Shown: positions 5,383-6,032 of the stretch, one piece after another
How the letters are laid out: each line of letters begins with the position of its first letter
How positions within the stretch are numbered: position 1 is the stretch's first letter
Assembly: GCA_020050775.1 (NCBI GenBank)
Contig: JAGVKC010000003.1
Location: forward strand, 1 to 6,032
Reading direction: 5' to 3'
Length of the DNA stretch: 6,032 nucleotides
Origin: Minisyncoccota bacterium
GTDB taxonomy: Bacteria; Patescibacteriota; Minisyncoccia; Phycocordibacterales; SBAW01
Translations under genes and position numbers: made by a program
Notes under the pieces: generated by a model
The model's input: the letters and a program-made list of their open reading frames with translations, nothing else
What the model was told of the DNA's origin: nothing
Databases searched by the model: none

Positions 5383-6032
5383 TTATTGTGGTAAGAACAC
5401 GCTCCATGTGGCGCCTGCGTCTGTGGTACTAAAAAGTATACCGTTTCTCTGCAACTCTTGAGCAAGGTTTGTTAACAAACGCGATGTTTCGCTTTGAAGT
5501 AGTCGGAAACGTTCAAGTCCGCCGAGGCCTCTCAAAGGATCTTCAAGTACAAGATTCATGTCAGCGTAGGTGGCAGACATCTCTGCAAATTTATTTATTG
5601 TTGAAAGGTGCAAGGGGGCAAGTGTTGCAGGTACAGGCGTCTCTGCAAGTGCTTGCGCGAGAGATTCATACGCTTCTCCAATTGTGCTTAGCGGAGCGAG
5701 TTTGGATTTGTCGCCGTAATCCAGCGCGTAGCCCATAGCCATATAGGTGTCCGCTGCATTTGCGCGCGTGTTGCCCTTGAGTTCCGCCATAAAGTTATTT
5801 CCATAGGTGCGCAACGAAGCAGTAGTTTGTGGTACGACTTGCAGGTCGCTTGTTACATACGCAGGTTCGCTATTGGAAGTGCCTGCTTGCGCTACCGCTT
5901 GTGCGATAAGTTTTTCCTGAGTAGGAATATCGTCACCAAGACCTTGCGTTTTTGCATCAGAGAGATTGATAAGGAGAGAGCGCGCAACAGTTGAGGTTAG
6001 GTTAGAGCTCTGAGCTTCTTGTAAGAGTTCTG
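5383..6032 (-). CDS. Conserved CPR helical hypothetical protein (partial, 5' end off window)
   Basis: The frame is open from the right edge to TAA at 5385-5383, showing the C-terminal 215 residues; the true start lies beyond the window. The visible part begins ELLQEAQSSNLTSTVARSLL and has no membrane segment. It is rich in Ala, Leu, Ser and Thr and predicted mostly helical. Recognisable stretches are IPTQEKLIAQAVAQAG (shortly after GLGDD), the central SLRTYGNNFMAEL, LAETPVPATLAPLHLSTINKFAEM, and MNLVLEDPLRGLGGLERFRLL, before the end TWSVFLPQ. The PVPATLAPLHL and EDPLRGLGGL segments resemble a family I recall from Parcubacteria secretion loci, usually annotated only as hypothetical and often exported. 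A signal peptide or anchor would be in the missing N-terminus. It ends 1 bp before the anchored 620-residue protein, so they are co-transcribed and probably act together outside the membrane. An internal TTG at 5814 could be mistaken for the start, but the frame is uninterrupted upstream and reads as the same kind of protein. No enzymatic motif is visible. Confidence 0.83.
   Translation of the reverse strand, partial: ELLQEAQSSNLTSTVARSLLINLSDAKTQGLGDDIPTQEKLIAQAVAQAGTSNSEPAYVTSDLQVVPQTTASLRTYGNNFMAELKGNTRANAADTYMAMGYALDYGDKSKLAPLSTIGEAYESLAQALAETPVPATLAPLHLSTINKFAEMSATYADMNLVLEDPLRGLGGLERFRLLQSETSRLLTNLAQELQRNGILFSTTDAGATWSVFLPQ

Noticed and set aside
5382..5465. Upstream extension of the anchored protein to TTG 5465
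   Set aside because: It would overlap the preceding gene by about 80 bp and put 28 non-hydrophobic residues before a clean anchor. ATG 5381 directly follows the upstream stop.
5812..5814. TTG as the start of the right-edge gene
   Set aside because: The frame stays open from 5814 to the window edge with the same helical, Ala/Leu/Ser/Thr-rich composition, so the gene is partial rather than 143 residues long.

Overview
The window looks like part of a Patescibacteria (Candidate Phyla Radiation) chromosome, most likely Parcubacteria-type. The evidence is a tightly packed single-strand cluster encoding a PrgI-family protein, a TraC-like (VirB4 N-terminal-like) protein, a polytopic VirB6/TrbL-like membrane protein and several conserved CPR hypothetical proteins. 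The taxonomic call rests on my recollection of these families; no database was searched. The standard genetic code fits, and all five stop codons in the window are TAA.

Everything coding lies on the minus strand, so transcription runs from high to low coordinates. In transcription order: (1) the C-terminal part of a helical protein cut by the window's right edge (5383 to beyond 6032); (2) a 620-residue membrane-anchored protein with a Gly/Asn/Thr-rich linker and eight cysteines (3519-5381); (3) a 649-residue VirB6/TrbL-like protein with a signal peptide, about seven membrane helices and a long basic coiled-coil tail (1586-3535); (4) a 223-residue protein with a small conserved-looking N-terminal domain, a Pro/Thr/Ala-rich tail and a terminal DPYREP motif (845-1516); (5) a bidirectional hairpin terminator (799-824) merging into an extended -10 promoter; (6) prgI (342-779); (7) the start of a TraC-like gene (1-337), running off the left edge.

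Genes 1-4 look like one operon. The junctions are 1 bp apart, then a 17 bp overlap, then an anomalous 69 bp gap. That gap is mostly an open continuation of the VirB6-like frame beyond its stop codon. Genes 6-7, and presumably a VirB4 ATPase beyond the edge, form a second unit with its own apparently leaderless promoter.

Taken together the products resemble a minimal type IV secretion/conjugation-like machine: PrgI stands in for VirB3, the TraC-like protein for the N-terminal part of VirB4, and the VirB6-like protein for the inner-membrane channel. The CPR-specific anchored, helical and Pro-rich proteins are candidates for extra-membrane or assembly parts. No VirB7, VirB8, VirB9, VirB10, relaxase or pilin is visible in this window. 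No tRNA, rRNA, CRISPR array or insertion sequence was seen. The only gene-free stretches are short (780-844 and 1517-1585).
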